Shown piece after piece: positions 17,437-27,000 of a stretch of 39,373 nucleotides of DNA. The DNA is from Deltaproteobacteria bacterium UBA6601 (GTDB taxonomy: Bacteria > Myxococcota_A > UBA796 > UBA9615), in contig DJIF01000017.1 of assembly GCA_002433485.1 (NCBI GenBank), positions 1 through 39,373 of the forward strand. The letters are read 5' to 3'. Both the position numbers and the translations under genes were made by a program. The notes below the pieces were generated by a model. It did no database searches. It was not told the origin of the DNA and was given only the letters and a program-made list of their open reading frames with translations. Within the stretch, counting starts at the first letter, position 1; each line of letters opens with the position of its first letter.

Positions 17437-17709
17437 ATGAACAAGGCTGAGCTCATTAACACCATCAATGCCACCGGCAACTACACCTCCCGCGCAAACG
17501 CTGCGACCGCCCTTGAGGATGTGCTGAACGCCATCACCACCGGCGTCACCGGCGACGGCAAGGTTCAGATCGTTGGCTTTGGCACCTTCACCAAGAAGAC
17601 CCGTGCTGCTCGCACCGGCCGCAACCCCCAGACCGGCGCGACCATCAACATCGGCCCCTCCACCACGGTGGGCTTCAAGGCAGGCAAGGCCCTCAAGGAC
17701 AGCCTCTAA
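17437..17709 (+). CDS. HU family DNA-binding protein
   Basis: A 90-residue small basic nucleoid protein of the HU/IHF family, which binds and bends DNA as a dimer. The N-terminus MNKAELINTINATGN is a classic HU start; the beta-arm signature appears as GRNPQTGATINIGPSTTVGFKAGKALKDSL, with the GRNPQTG and the closing Lys-rich helix. The length is normal. AAGGA precedes the ATG at a good distance. It is followed by a strong intrinsic terminator and appears monocistronic. Divergent from the radical SAM gene; the region upstream carries the DnaA-box-like palindrome. HU and IHF subunits cannot be told apart with certainty from this sequence, so no symbol is given. Confidence 0.95.
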   Translation: MNKAELINTINATGNYTSRANAATALEDVLNAITTGVTGDGKVQIVGFGTFTKKTRAARTGRNPQTGATINIGPSTTVGFKAGKALKDSL

Positions 17710-17724
17710 GAAGCAGCCGGTGCG

Positions 17725-17743
17725 GACCCGCCCGCTGCGGGTC
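17725..17743 (+). other. Small hairpin downstream of HU
   Basis: GACCCGC and GCGGGTC form a seven-base-pair stem with a five-base loop. No T run follows, so it is at most an RNA-stability or pause element before the main terminator. Confidence 0.3.
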
Positions 17744-17760
17744 TGAAACCGTACCAAAGA

Positions 17761-17791
17761 GGAGGGTGACCAGCTGGTCACCCTCCTTTTT
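17761..17791 (+). terminator. Rho-independent terminator after HU
   Basis: A perfect 13-base-pair inverted repeat, GGAGGGTGACCAG pairing with the complementary half, runs from 17761 to 17786 and is followed immediately by TTTTT. It lies 52 bases after the HU stop and 148 bases before the next gene. The stem has no loop-free problem if about four central bases form the loop. Confidence 0.9.
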
Positions 17792-17938
17792 CATTCTGCA
17801 CCAGGTCCGTACAAAGTGCCGCGACGAGCCCCGCTACCGCGCAGCGTGCCAATACTGGCGCAAACTACCTTGACCGACCTCTTGCCTGCTCCTACGATCG
17901 AAGCAATGAGGACCATGGACCCCTAGCTGGAGCAGCCA

Positions 17939-18364
17939 ATGCAGACGCGAAACGATCCCTATGACCGCCGTTCAAACCGTGGTTTCGACGCCAATCGAGG
18001 CGATGATCTCGATCTGGAGCAGCGAAACCGGCAGCGTCGTGCGACTCACCGACTTTCGTTACGGCTCTGGACCGAGGGGCGCAGCGAAGGCAATTTGGAC
18101 TTCCACAACTGCAGCAACATCAGTGAGGTCGGTATGTTCATCGAAAAGCCGACGCCTTATGCCCTGCAGACCCTGGTACAGATCGAATTCAACCTGCCCG
18201 GTATCGAAGACAGCATCAAGGTCCGCGGCAGGGTCGTGTCGGCACTGGACGATCAGAACGCCGGAGCCAGCATCATGGGCAATGGCTTCGTCTTTGAAGA
18301 CATCTCCACCGCCGATCAAGCGCTGGTTCGCAGCTTCGTCAAGGCACAGCAGCCCCAGCTCTGA
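17939..18364 (+). CDS. PilZ-domain protein (single domain)
   Basis: A 141-residue cytoplasmic protein that is essentially one PilZ domain. The c-di-GMP signature is visible: RATHR (R-x3-R) near residue 35, and NISEVG (N-x-S-x-x-G) about 25 residues later. The Arg-rich, Asp-rich N-terminal 30 residues are probably disordered. GGAG lies about six bases before the ATG at 17939. It stands alone after the HU terminator; its stop lies 26 bases inside the 3' end of the convergent recD2 gene. Likely an effector of the c-di-GMP made by nearby or distant cyclases; its target is not evident. Confidence 0.85.
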   Translation: MQTRNDPYDRRSNRGFDANRGDDLDLEQRNRQRRATHRLSLRLWTEGRSEGNLDFHNCSNISEVGMFIEKPTPYALQTLVQIEFNLPGIEDSIKVRGRVVSALDDQNAGASIMGNGFVFEDISTADQALVRSFVKAQQPQL

Positions 18365-20540
18365 GCCGCTCAGCAAGACCGGTATAGCGTACCCTCGCCT
18401 CTGAGTTGCCCAGCGCAATGTCCAGGGCTCGTCGACTGCCCACCAGAACCACAACCTCCTTGCCGCGGGTGACCGCGGTATAGAGAAGGTTGCGCTGCAA
18501 CATGCGGAAATGCTGAGTCAGAACCGGAACAACAACTGCCGGGTACTCACTGCCCTGACTCTTGTGAATCGTAACCGCATAGGCCAGTTGAAGCTGATCC
18601 TGTTCCTCGCGACTGTACTCCACTCGCTGCTCGCCAAAAAGCACGACAAGATCCCCGCTGGCGGCAACCGAGCTGATCTGACCAACATCCCCATTAAAGA
18701 CCTCTTTGTCGTAATTGTTGCGCTGCTGCATGACCCGATCGCCCGGCCCGAAGTCCCGCTTTACCTCTGGTTGCCCCCTTCTAAGGTCGCCATCCAGCTC
18801 CACCATCCGCTCACGCAGCGCATTGTTCAGCGCCTCTACGCCGCAGCTGCCCTTGCGCATCGGCGCCAGAACCTGGACGTCGCGGCGGCCGTCGAGTCCC
18901 CAACGGCGTGGAATCCGTTCTGTGACCAGGTGAACAACCGTCCTCAGCACTGCTTCCGGCTGGTCGCGCTCAATGAAAAAGAAATCACCAGCAGCATCAG
19001 CTGCACTTTGCGGCCGCTGGCCATCGAGAATTCGGTGAGCGTTGGCCACGATCAGGCCGGCCTCATCCTGGCGAAACACCACATCGAGCCGAGCCAGCGG
19101 AATGACCCCACTATCGATGAGATCACCGAGCACTCGTCCCGGACCTACCGAAGGCAACTGAGCAGCATCCCCCACCAAGATTAGCTGCGCCTGCGGCCGA
19201 AGTGCTCGGATCAAGGCGGTCATGAGCGCAAGATCCACCATGGAGACCTCATCGACTATCACCACATCGGCGCCGATGCTCTGATCCGCGTGGCGCTGAA
19301 ATTCACCGCTTGCGGGCGAGTACTCCAGCAGCCGATGGAGCGTCGAGGCTGAGTGACCGGTCGCCTCCTCTAGGCGCCGCGCGGCGCGACCGGTCGGAGC
19401 GGCCAGCGCCACCTTGGCCCCTCTCCCCTGCCAGCAAGAAAGCAGCGCACGCACCAGAGTGGTCTTGCCTGTGCCCGGGCCGCCGGTAACCACACAGAAC
19501 TTGTCGCGAAGACCCAACTGCAGGGCGGCCCGCTGCGCTGGACTCCAACGGACCCCTTCTACTCGAGCCGTAAGCCCAAGATCCTGCTCACCGCCGGCCC
19601 CCCAAGCCCGCGCCGACTCGGACCGCCGCAACTGCAGCAAGGCCTCAGCCAGTTCTACTTCCAGGGCGTGCAGTTCCCACAGCCACAAGCGACGTGGCCT
19701 GCGGTCAGCTTCAGCTACCACGGCGCCCTCTAGGATGAGCTGTCGGAGCGGCCCGTCGAGAGCTTCGGCGTCGAGCGAAAGAAGCCCGGCGGCGGAATCG
19801 GCCAGCTCTGGCTCGGGAAGGTAGCAATGCCCGGACTCGCTGGCCCGCACCAGACAATGCAACAAGCCGGCTCGGATTCGATGTGGATTAGCACCGGCAA
19901 CACCGAGGCGCTCTGCAACCCGATCGGCAGTAACGAAGCCCACGCCACGGATGTCAGCGACCAAACGGTAGGGATTGCGCTTCACACAATCGATGCTGCG
20001 AGAGCGATATGCGCGGAAGATCTTCTCAGCGAGAGCAGCCGAGAGGCCAAGGCCCTGAAGGAAGATCACTGCATCGCGCTCGCCACGATGAAGCCGCCAG
20101 CTCTCAATCACCCTACCTAAGCGACCAGGCCCTATGCCTTCCACCTCAAGGAGCCGTTCTGGATGCTCATCCAGGACCTTCAGAGTCGAATCGCCGAAGT
20201 GAGCGACAATGCGCTTGGCAACCACCCTGCCGATGCCCTGCACCCGCTGGCCTGCCAGATAGCGCTCAAGGCCCTCAGCAGTCTCAGGCAAAACCGGCAG
20301 ATAACTCTCAACCGCGAACTGGCGACCATAGCGGGGATCAGTAACCCAATGTCCCTGCAGCCGCAGCCGGTCGCCCACCTCGACCCCTGGCATCATCCCC
20401 TTGATGGTCTGCTCCTGAGAGCCGACCGCAAGGCGAGCGATAACAAACTCGTTCTCGGGGTTCCTGAACACCACATGACCAACCTCCCCTTCAAGAGAGG
20501 AGACCGCTGAAGCTCGATCCGGATTCGATGATTGCGACAC
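18339..20540 (-). CDS. recD2: ATP-dependent RecD2-type helicase
   Basis: A 733-residue SF1B 5'-3' DNA helicase of the RecD2/YrrC family, which acts without RecBC. The N-terminal OB-like domain (GEVGHVVFRNPENEFVIARL) and helix-hairpin-helix region (residues about 100-150, VQGIGRVVAKRIV, EGIGPGRLGRV) identify RecD2 rather than RecD. Walker A is GGPGTGKT at 353-360, Walker B is VIVDEVSMVD at about 427-436, and the C-terminal UvrD-like motif TIHKSQGSEYPAVVVPV is present. The start is GTG at 20540. Length is typical. The start region faces the divergent pyrF gene; the stop overlaps the PilZ gene. Predicted roles are in repair and recombination. Confidence 0.9.
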   Translation of the reverse strand: MSQSSNPDRASAVSSLEGEVGHVVFRNPENEFVIARLAVGSQEQTIKGMMPGVEVGDRLRLQGHWVTDPRYGRQFAVESYLPVLPETAEGLERYLAGQRVQGIGRVVAKRIVAHFGDSTLKVLDEHPERLLEVEGIGPGRLGRVIESWRLHRGERDAVIFLQGLGLSAALAEKIFRAYRSRSIDCVKRNPYRLVADIRGVGFVTADRVAERLGVAGANPHRIRAGLLHCLVRASESGHCYLPEPELADSAAGLLSLDAEALDGPLRQLILEGAVVAEADRRPRRLWLWELHALEVELAEALLQLRRSESARAWGAGGEQDLGLTARVEGVRWSPAQRAALQLGLRDKFCVVTGGPGTGKTTLVRALLSCWQGRGAKVALAAPTGRAARRLEEATGHSASTLHRLLEYSPASGEFQRHADQSIGADVVIVDEVSMVDLALMTALIRALRPQAQLILVGDAAQLPSVGPGRVLGDLIDSGVIPLARLDVVFRQDEAGLIVANAHRILDGQRPQSAADAAGDFFFIERDQPEAVLRTVVHLVTERIPRRWGLDGRRDVQVLAPMRKGSCGVEALNNALRERMVELDGDLRRGQPEVKRDFGPGDRVMQQRNNYDKEVFNGDVGQISSVAASGDLVVLFGEQRVEYSREEQDQLQLAYAVTIHKSQGSEYPAVVVPVLTQHFRMLQRNLLYTAVTRGKEVVVLVGSRRALDIALGNSEARVRYTGLAERLRAGAAVP

Positions 20541-20608
20541 GAGGCAGCAAGCTTAGCCTGTTCAGAGAAGCCACCAAGGGGTCAGCGGATCGAGTATGGT
20601 TGGCCACC

Positions 20609-21385
20609 ATGCAAAGCAATCCTTCTCAGACGCCCGCAACAGCATCTATTGCCAACAATCCTGAGCTCGACGCGGCTCGTGATCGCCTGGTCTTCGCCCT
20701 GGATCTGGACGAACCAAAAGCAGCACTCGAACTGGCTACTCGCCTGGCTGGCGAGTTGCGCTGGATAAAAGTGGCCACCCGACTCTACACCAGAGCCGGC
20801 TCTACCCTTATCGCTGAGCTGCGGGCCATGGGCTTTCGGGTATTTCTCGACTTGAAGTTCCACGACATTCCTGATCAGGTCCATGGTGCCTGTCGCGCTG
20901 CAGGGCGACTGGGTGTAGGCCTGATGACGGTGCACTCAGTTGGTGGGCGGGCAATGCTGGAGGCCGCCGCACGCGGAGCAGCGGAAGGTGCGGAGCAAGC
21001 TGGTCACCCAGCCCCGCGAGTGTTGGCGGTCACAGTACTCACCTCTCTAGACCAGAGCGATCTGAGCGATATTGGGGTACAGCGACCGGTGGACCAACAA
21101 GTCCTGACACTGGCAAAACTAACCCGAGACGCCGGCTGTGGTGGCGTGGTGGCCTCGCCCAAAGAGCTCTCGCTATTACGCGAAGCCCTGCCACCGCCCT
21201 TCGGCATCCTCACCCCAGGGATCCGCCCAAAGGGCAGCGCTGCCGGTGACCAGAAGCGAGTCATGACCCCGGCTCAGGCAGTGGAACTGGGTGCCGACTG
21301 GCTGGTCGTGGGCAGACCCATCCGCAGTGCCGAGGACCCGGTCGCGGCGACGCGGGCGATCCTCGCTGAAATGGCTGGCGGCTGA
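20609..21385 (+). CDS. pyrF: Orotidine-5'-phosphate decarboxylase
   Basis: Predicted last enzyme of de novo UMP synthesis, decarboxylating OMP. The N-terminal beta strand LVFALDL, the catalytic segment DLKFHDIPDQV (Lys and Asp at about residues 83 and 86), the TPGIRP phosphate-binding loop and the C-terminal VVGRPI are all seen. The protein would be 258 residues from the ATG at 20609, slightly longer than the usual 230-240 because of a 20-residue N-terminal extension. A longer frame begins at 20528 and overlaps the recD2 start, so the internal ATG is preferred, although no strong Shine-Dalgarno sequence supports it. The next gene starts 72 bases after the stop (GGAGG-supported start), on the same strand. 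Confidence 0.92.
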   Translation: MQSNPSQTPATASIANNPELDAARDRLVFALDLDEPKAALELATRLAGELRWIKVATRLYTRAGSTLIAELRAMGFRVFLDLKFHDIPDQVHGACRAAGRLGVGLMTVHSVGGRAMLEAAARGAAEGAEQAGHPAPRVLAVTVLTSLDQSDLSDIGVQRPVDQQVLTLAKLTRDAGCGGVVASPKELSLLREALPPPFGILTPGIRPKGSAAGDQKRVMTPAQAVELGADWLVVGRPIRSAEDPVAATRAILAEMAGG

Positions 21386-21457
21386 CCCCATCAAGTCTTG
21401 ACCTCACAGTTAGAGAAAGAGCCCGAAACTACGCCCCCCGAGAACCGGAGGCTGCTA

Positions 21458-22393
21458 ATGGAGTCGCTGCTCGAAGTGCTGCGTAAGTCGATAAGGGAGC
21501 GTGCCGACAGCAGCGCTGAGCTGTTCATCGCCAAGATCATCGTCCTTCCCGAGCCAGGGATGCGCAGCAAAGCAGTAACGGAAAAGCTCCGCTCACTCGA
21601 CTCGGAACTCTCTCTCGCCCTGCTGTCAGGCCTGCTGCAGCGCTCGCTAGAGCGTGACCCTCGAGCTCAACAGCTACTTCTCGACCTCTGCACTGCCCGC
21701 CCGCTGGCATCGGTACTGGGCTACCAGACCAGCCGACGGATCTATGAACTCGCCAGGCTGCGCCGGCTGGACCGAGTCACTCAGCTGTTCCTTTATTCCG
21801 AAAGCGAAAGCGCTCGCACCATCGACGCTGCCTTTCTTGAGCGCGAGAATGACAAACTTCCCGACGAATCACTCGGTTGGCGCAAGAGCAATGCCCGTTC
21901 CGGCGACCGCCTGAAGCTTGACCGGCTGCTGTTTGACCGCAACCCGGCAGTTATAAGGCTACTGCTGCAAAATCCCCGGATTATTGAGCGCGATGTCGTC
22001 AAGATCGCGGCCATGCGACCCGCCAATCCAGCCTGCCTACACGAGGTCTTTGCCAACCAGCGCTGGCTGCGCCGCTATCGGGTTAAAGTCGCGCTGGCCT
22101 GCAACCCCTATACGCCGGTCGACATTGCCCTTGGCTGCGTGCCCCACCTCATGGCTCCAAAACTTAAATACCTCTCCAAGAACAGCGCCACCCACCCGAC
22201 TATTCGCGCCTTGGCCATCGACATCCTCAGCCTCCGCGGACTTCTAGATGATCCAGCGACGCAGCCAGCGGCCACGCCCGGGGAGACCCGACCCAACGCT
22301 CGGTTCCACATCGATGTGGACAGGATTGCCAGAGAACTGCATGAGTGGCGCGCTGACCAGAGCGACACCAGGCAAGACCCGTCAGAGGGATAA
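21458..22393 (+). CDS. Helical-repeat protein of unknown function
   Basis: A 311-residue cytoplasmic protein with no signal peptide, rich in Leu/Arg helices. The segment around residues 165-250 (RNPAVIRLLLQNPRI, ERDVVKIAAMRPANP, ANQRWLRRYRVKVALACNPYTP) reads like leucine-rich-variant or HEAT-like repeats. The start ATG 21458 has GGAGG six to seven bases upstream and is preferred to a TTG at 21398. The C-terminal 40 residues are Pro/Asp/Arg-rich. I do not recognise a named family. It lies in the same direction as pyrF with a 72-base gap, and its stop is 12 bases from the convergent tatA-type stop. Confidence 0.65.
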   Translation: MESLLEVLRKSIRERADSSAELFIAKIIVLPEPGMRSKAVTEKLRSLDSELSLALLSGLLQRSLERDPRAQQLLLDLCTARPLASVLGYQTSRRIYELARLRRLDRVTQLFLYSESESARTIDAAFLERENDKLPDESLGWRKSNARSGDRLKLDRLLFDRNPAVIRLLLQNPRIIERDVVKIAAMRPANPACLHEVFANQRWLRRYRVKVALACNPYTPVDIALGCVPHLMAPKLKYLSKNSATHPTIRALAIDILSLRGLLDDPATQPAATPGETRPNARFHIDVDRIARELHEWRADQSDTRQDPSEG

Positions 22394-22405
22394 AGACCGC
22401 TTCGG

Positions 22406-22639
22406 CTAGAGGGTCTCGGCTTCGTCCGCAGTGGAGGTCGCTGGCGCCGCCAGTTCCTCGGTGCTCTCGGTAACATCCAGAGGTGGCGTCTTCTGCGCCT
22501 CCTTGAAGGCTCGTAGACTATTGCCCAGCGCTTTGCCCACCTGGGGCAGCTTACCGACCCCAAAGAACATCATGATGATGACCAGCAGGATCGCCAGCTC
22601 CCAGGGACCTGGAGAGAAAAGCAGTGCAGGTACGACCAT
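22406..22639 (-). CDS. TatA/E-type Sec-independent translocase subunit
   Basis: A 77-residue membrane protein: N-terminal helix with GPWELAILLVIIMMFFG, a Gly hinge, then the amphipathic signature VGKLPQVGKALGNSLRAFKEAQ, and an acidic C-terminus. This is the TatA/TatE pattern; TatA, TatE and TatB forms cannot be separated by eye, but the FGxGKLP signature suggests TatA. The start is the second ATG (22639), because AGGAG is seven bases upstream of it while the first ATG is only one base from it. No tatB or tatC gene is nearby. It transports folded proteins bearing twin-arginine signals. Confidence 0.85.
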   Translation of the reverse strand: MVVPALLFSPGPWELAILLVIIMMFFGVGKLPQVGKALGNSLRAFKEAQKTPPLDVTESTEELAAPATSTADEAETL

Positions 22640-22732
22640 TGGCATTCTCCTATGCCGCGCGCTGGAGCGACAGGTAGTGCGGTCTTCAGTGTAGCAGCGA
22701 TGAAGCCGACGAGCCCAGCAGCCCAGAGACCT

Positions 22733-24016
22733 TCAAGCCCGTCCCAACCTGATCCGCCCCGGACGCGCAGCCTCCACCCGCAGGTAGCGACCATTCTTCA
22801 CCAGACCCGAGCAGGGCGAAGACCCCAACTGATAGATGAGTTCCCGGGGATCATGGATCCGAAACATGGCCAGATCGGCGCGCATCCCAACGCGCAACAT
22901 GCCCCGATCTTGCCCCAGATCGAGGGCATGAGCGGCGTGCAGAGTCACCCCAAGCAAAGCTTCTTCAATGGTAAGTCCGCAGCCCAAAACCGCCATCTGG
23001 GCCATCAACAGCAAATTATCAGCCGGTGAGGTCCCGGGATTCCAATCGGTCGCCACCGCCATCTTGACCCCGGCGCTACGGAAGCGATCAGCCTGAGTAA
23101 AGCCATCCCGAAGGAAGAACGAGGCGCCTGGCAACATCACAGCAACGGTCCCCGCCTCGGCCATAGCGGCAAGATGCTCATCAGAGATGCGCTCCAGATG
23201 TTCCGCGGAGACCGCGCCCAGCTCCGCCGCCAGTCCAGCCGCACCGGTGTGGGCAAGCTGCTCAGCGTGTACCTTCAGGCCCAGCCCCAAGGACCGCGCT
23301 GCCTCCAGGATCCGGCGTCCCTCCTCAAGGGTAAAGGCTCCTTCATCGATAAAAACATCACAAAAACGTGCCAATCCCCGGCGAGCGACCTCGGGCAGCA
23401 TCTCTGATATGACCCGCTCGACATAGGCAGCACGGGCCGCCGAAGAGACACGTGCGTCGGCTGGCGGGACATGGGCGCCCAGAAAGGTCGGCACCAGGTC
23501 GGCAATGACCCGCCGATTACAGACCTTGATGGCGTCAAGCAGACGGAACTCATGGCGCGTATCGAGGCCATAGCCACTCTTAACCTCTACGGTAGTTACC
23601 CCATGGGCCTCGCACTGCTCAACCCGGGCCTCCATGAGCTCTTGAAGCTCCTCATTACTGGCCGCGCGGGTAGCATCAACCGTGGACAGGATGCCGCCCC
23701 CACGGGCGGCAATCGCCGAGTATGAGTCACCCCGCAAGCGCGCCTCAAAGTCATCGAGGCGGGTGCCGGCAAAGACCAGATGGGTATGGCAATCGATAAG
23801 ACCTGGCGTAACCACACAGCCGTCAAGGCTAATGGTTAACGGGTCCTCACCGGTCAGCGGCGGCAGACCTGCTTCGGGTCCCACGTATTCAATGCGCGCC
23901 CCGCGACATAGAACCGCGGCATCCCGCACCAGACCTAGGGGACCGCCCCGCTCAGCGTCACAGGTGACCAGGACCCCTACGTCACGCAGCAACAGCGATG
24001 AGGGAGCTGAGTTCAA
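22733..24016 (-). CDS. hutI: Imidazolonepropionase
   Basis: Predicted to hydrolyse 4-imidazolone-5-propionate to N-formimino-L-glutamate, the third step of histidine breakdown. The amidohydrolase motif PGLIDCHTHL supplies the metal-binding His77 and His79; further conserved segments are SGYGLDTRHEFR, KVHAEQL, AEHLERIS and the DWNPGTSPADNL Asp region. At 427 residues the length is typical of HutI. The start is a TTG (24016) with AGGAG eight bases upstream; the C-terminal part completes the fold. It follows the last surface lipoprotein gene by 21 bases on the same strand but no hutH or hutU lies in the window, so co-transcription there may be coincidental. Confidence 0.93.
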   Translation of the reverse strand: MNSAPSSLLLRDVGVLVTCDAERGGPLGLVRDAAVLCRGARIEYVGPEAGLPPLTGEDPLTISLDGCVVTPGLIDCHTHLVFAGTRLDDFEARLRGDSYSAIAARGGGILSTVDATRAASNEELQELMEARVEQCEAHGVTTVEVKSGYGLDTRHEFRLLDAIKVCNRRVIADLVPTFLGAHVPPADARVSSAARAAYVERVISEMLPEVARRGLARFCDVFIDEGAFTLEEGRRILEAARSLGLGLKVHAEQLAHTGAAGLAAELGAVSAEHLERISDEHLAAMAEAGTVAVMLPGASFFLRDGFTQADRFRSAGVKMAVATDWNPGTSPADNLLLMAQMAVLGCGLTIEEALLGVTLHAAHALDLGQDRGMLRVGMRADLAMFRIHDPRELIYQLGSSPCSGLVKNGRYLRVEAARPGRIRLGRA

Positions 24017-24037
24017 GAGAACGCTCCTGGAACAGGC

Positions 24038-27000
24038 TCAGGACTCTTCGTGGTTGTCCTTGCCCGTCGGGCAATCGGCGTCCGCCGCGTCGATGTCACC
24101 ATCCTCGTCATCATCAACGCCGTTGTTGCACTGCAGCGGAGTGGTTTCGAGGATCTCGGAGTCCTGACCTGTCAAACAATCGGGGTCCAGGTGATCAGCC
24201 CAGCCATCACCATCATCATCGCTGCCATTGCTGCAGCTACCTCCCGGAGGTCCGGCTGCCTCGGTAGTCGGATCAAGAACACACTCGGGATCCGCGGAGT
24301 CAATCCAGCCATCGCCATCGTTATCCAGCCCATCGGCACACTCCACCGGCAGCTCTGCTTCACCGCTAGTATCCCAGCCGGAGAGGCACTCAGGATCATC
24401 TTGATTTGCCACCCCATCGTTGTCGTTATCAATGGAGCCGAGCAGGTCAAAATCGCTGCACTCAAGATAGGCAGTGCCAGTGTTCAGATCGGCAATGGTG
24501 TAGGGAACCTCGCCGGCAAACGCCGCATCCGGTCGGCAGGTCAGGTCCTGTGCATCGATCCAACCATCCTCGTTGTTGTCGATGCCGTCCTGACAACTGT
24601 CCCCTGACTCGTCGGCATCGGCACCGTCTTCACAGCCGGCGTCATCAGCGTCGATGCGACCGTCACCGTCATCATCGATTCCATCGTTACAGTCGCTGGC
24701 ATAGCTGAGGCCACCTTCATCGCTAGCGATTGCGTCGGAGCAACCCGGGTCAGCCGGGAAGTCGGTCCAACCATCGCCGTCGTTGTCGACACCGTCAGAG
24801 CAGACCGGATCCTCCAACATGTCGTTGGGGTCTTCACAGTCTGGGTCCTCCATGTCGACCAGCCCATCGGAGTCATTGTCCTCGCCATCCTGGCATACCG
24901 CGGTCTCATACTCTGGGGCATCTGCCCCTTCCAGCTGAATGCAGGCCGGGTCAGCATCCATCCGGCGGCCGTCTTCGTCCAGACAATCGCCGGTATCGCA
25001 AAGTCCATCATCATCGTTGTCGATACCGTCAAAGCAGCTGTGCTGATTGTGGAAGTAACCCAGCGTGATGGTGCTGACGTCAAACACCATGCGCCCATCG
25101 GAGCTGTTTGAGAACTCGCGAAAGCCCTCAGGATTGTCCTCATTGGTCAGCTTCCAGCTGGCGACCCGGTGGACTTCAATGTTGAGGACACCAATAAGAT
25201 CCGCGCCATCTTGATCTTCTGCATCTGGACGAAACACATCGCCTACCGCAGGGAGGGTGGCGAGAGTCTCTGCAGGGATGGTGATGAAATCATCACCGGC
25301 CCAGGCCCAGGCGGTGGTCTTCCAAACGGTGGTACCACCAAGGCCTGAACTGAGACCAATGTCACGGACCTCAAGATTGACCACAAAATAGGTGTCCTGC
25401 CAGACGTCATCACCTGCTACGCCGCCGATCATCCCATCGGCACGTTGATCACTTGACGAGGTGCTGCCGCCTGGTAGCGAGAATCGCCAATCAAAGCTCC
25501 CAGGATAGGGCAGCAGCGCGGGGTAATTGAGATAGACCCGGTCATCGGTTGCGTCCGGATCCACAGCATTGCCTTCTTCATTGACGGGATCAAAGGGACT
25601 GTTCCGACCCAGGAAGGTCTCAATCTGGACGTTGGGAATCTCGATGTAGGGGGTCTTGTCATAGTCAGAAAGGCTGGGACTCCCGATATCCGCGCTCGCA
25701 GTCGGCACGGGAACCTCAGCGGGAATCTCCATCTGAGCATTCTTGCCCGGCACCCAGAGGCCACCATAAAAATCCCCATAGTAGGGCGTGCCGCTCGGAT
25801 CAGGATTCTCATTGGCACCATAGGAGATGTAGACCGGTTCACCCCTTGGCATGACGTTTTCACCCACGGTTTCAAAACCATCGTAGTAATCATTGTCAGC
25901 ATCGATGGACCAACGTCCAACCGCCAGTTCACCGACGTCAACATAGGACTGCCCCTGCTCGATCTGGAGCGTGTCAAAGACCTCCAGGACAACAGCAAAG
26001 CCATCGGTCTCCCAGGGGAAGTCGCCTACCTCATCGAAGCTCTTCACCAGGGCAACTTCCGTATATTCAGCGCTCGGCAAGCCGATGCCACTGGCAGCCT
26101 CGCAGTCATCGGCGCTGCTGCCGGCATCTACACAGTCGAGAAACTCAAGATGTTCGGGTGCGACACCCGGATGGAGCGCCAGATCTTCACGACTGGGAGT
26201 GTCCGGCTCAAGCCACTTCCAACGGAAGTCCACCGGCAGACGGGTATTGTCGAGCCGCAGGTTCTCCTCGGTGGCACCAGGACTGCAACCTTCACGAGTA
26301 GCTTCCAGGCCACACCATTCACCGGTCCACTGAGCGAGCCGTAAATAGCGATGCAGGGGCTCACCCTCTCCATCGACATAGGGAACCCTCAACCAAACAC
26401 CCACGTTGTTGGAGCTCTGCTGGGTGTGCGGATCCGGCTGGTCAGTATCGCTGGCGAATGGATTGGTGACGGGCCTCTTACGCGCGTTGGAGGTGAGAGG
26501 TTCAGTTACTTCAGCAGTCCGACGCTTGCGGAAGAAGCGTACCTCATCGCCGCCCCTGATTCGGTCCCCCTGCTCGGGCGCCTCAAACTCCACCTCTGGG
26601 ATCTGCGCCGGGACCCGGCCATGCTCCAGCGTATCCCAACTCTCACCGGCGTAGACCAGCCCGGGATAGCCGGCATAGAAGCTCGAGGCGCGACTGCCGG
26701 GACCGCTGAAGAAGAACCCGTAGCCGACGGGCTCAGGCCAGTTGATGAAGGGCTCCGCCTGGTAGTAGAGAGCGAAAGAAGCGAACTCGTCCTGAAACAG
26801 CCGCTCCATGCGCCGGTCACCGGGTTCGAGCACAATGGTCTCATCGCCATTCTCATCCTCGGTCTCGGTACGAACGATGTCCCCCAGGACATAGTCATAG
26901 GCGTCCTCCAACACCGTCCGACCGCCGCCACAGACGACGCCGACATCTACCAGGCCACCCGCGACCGGTCCGGGAGGAGTGAAGACCAGGATCCGATCGA

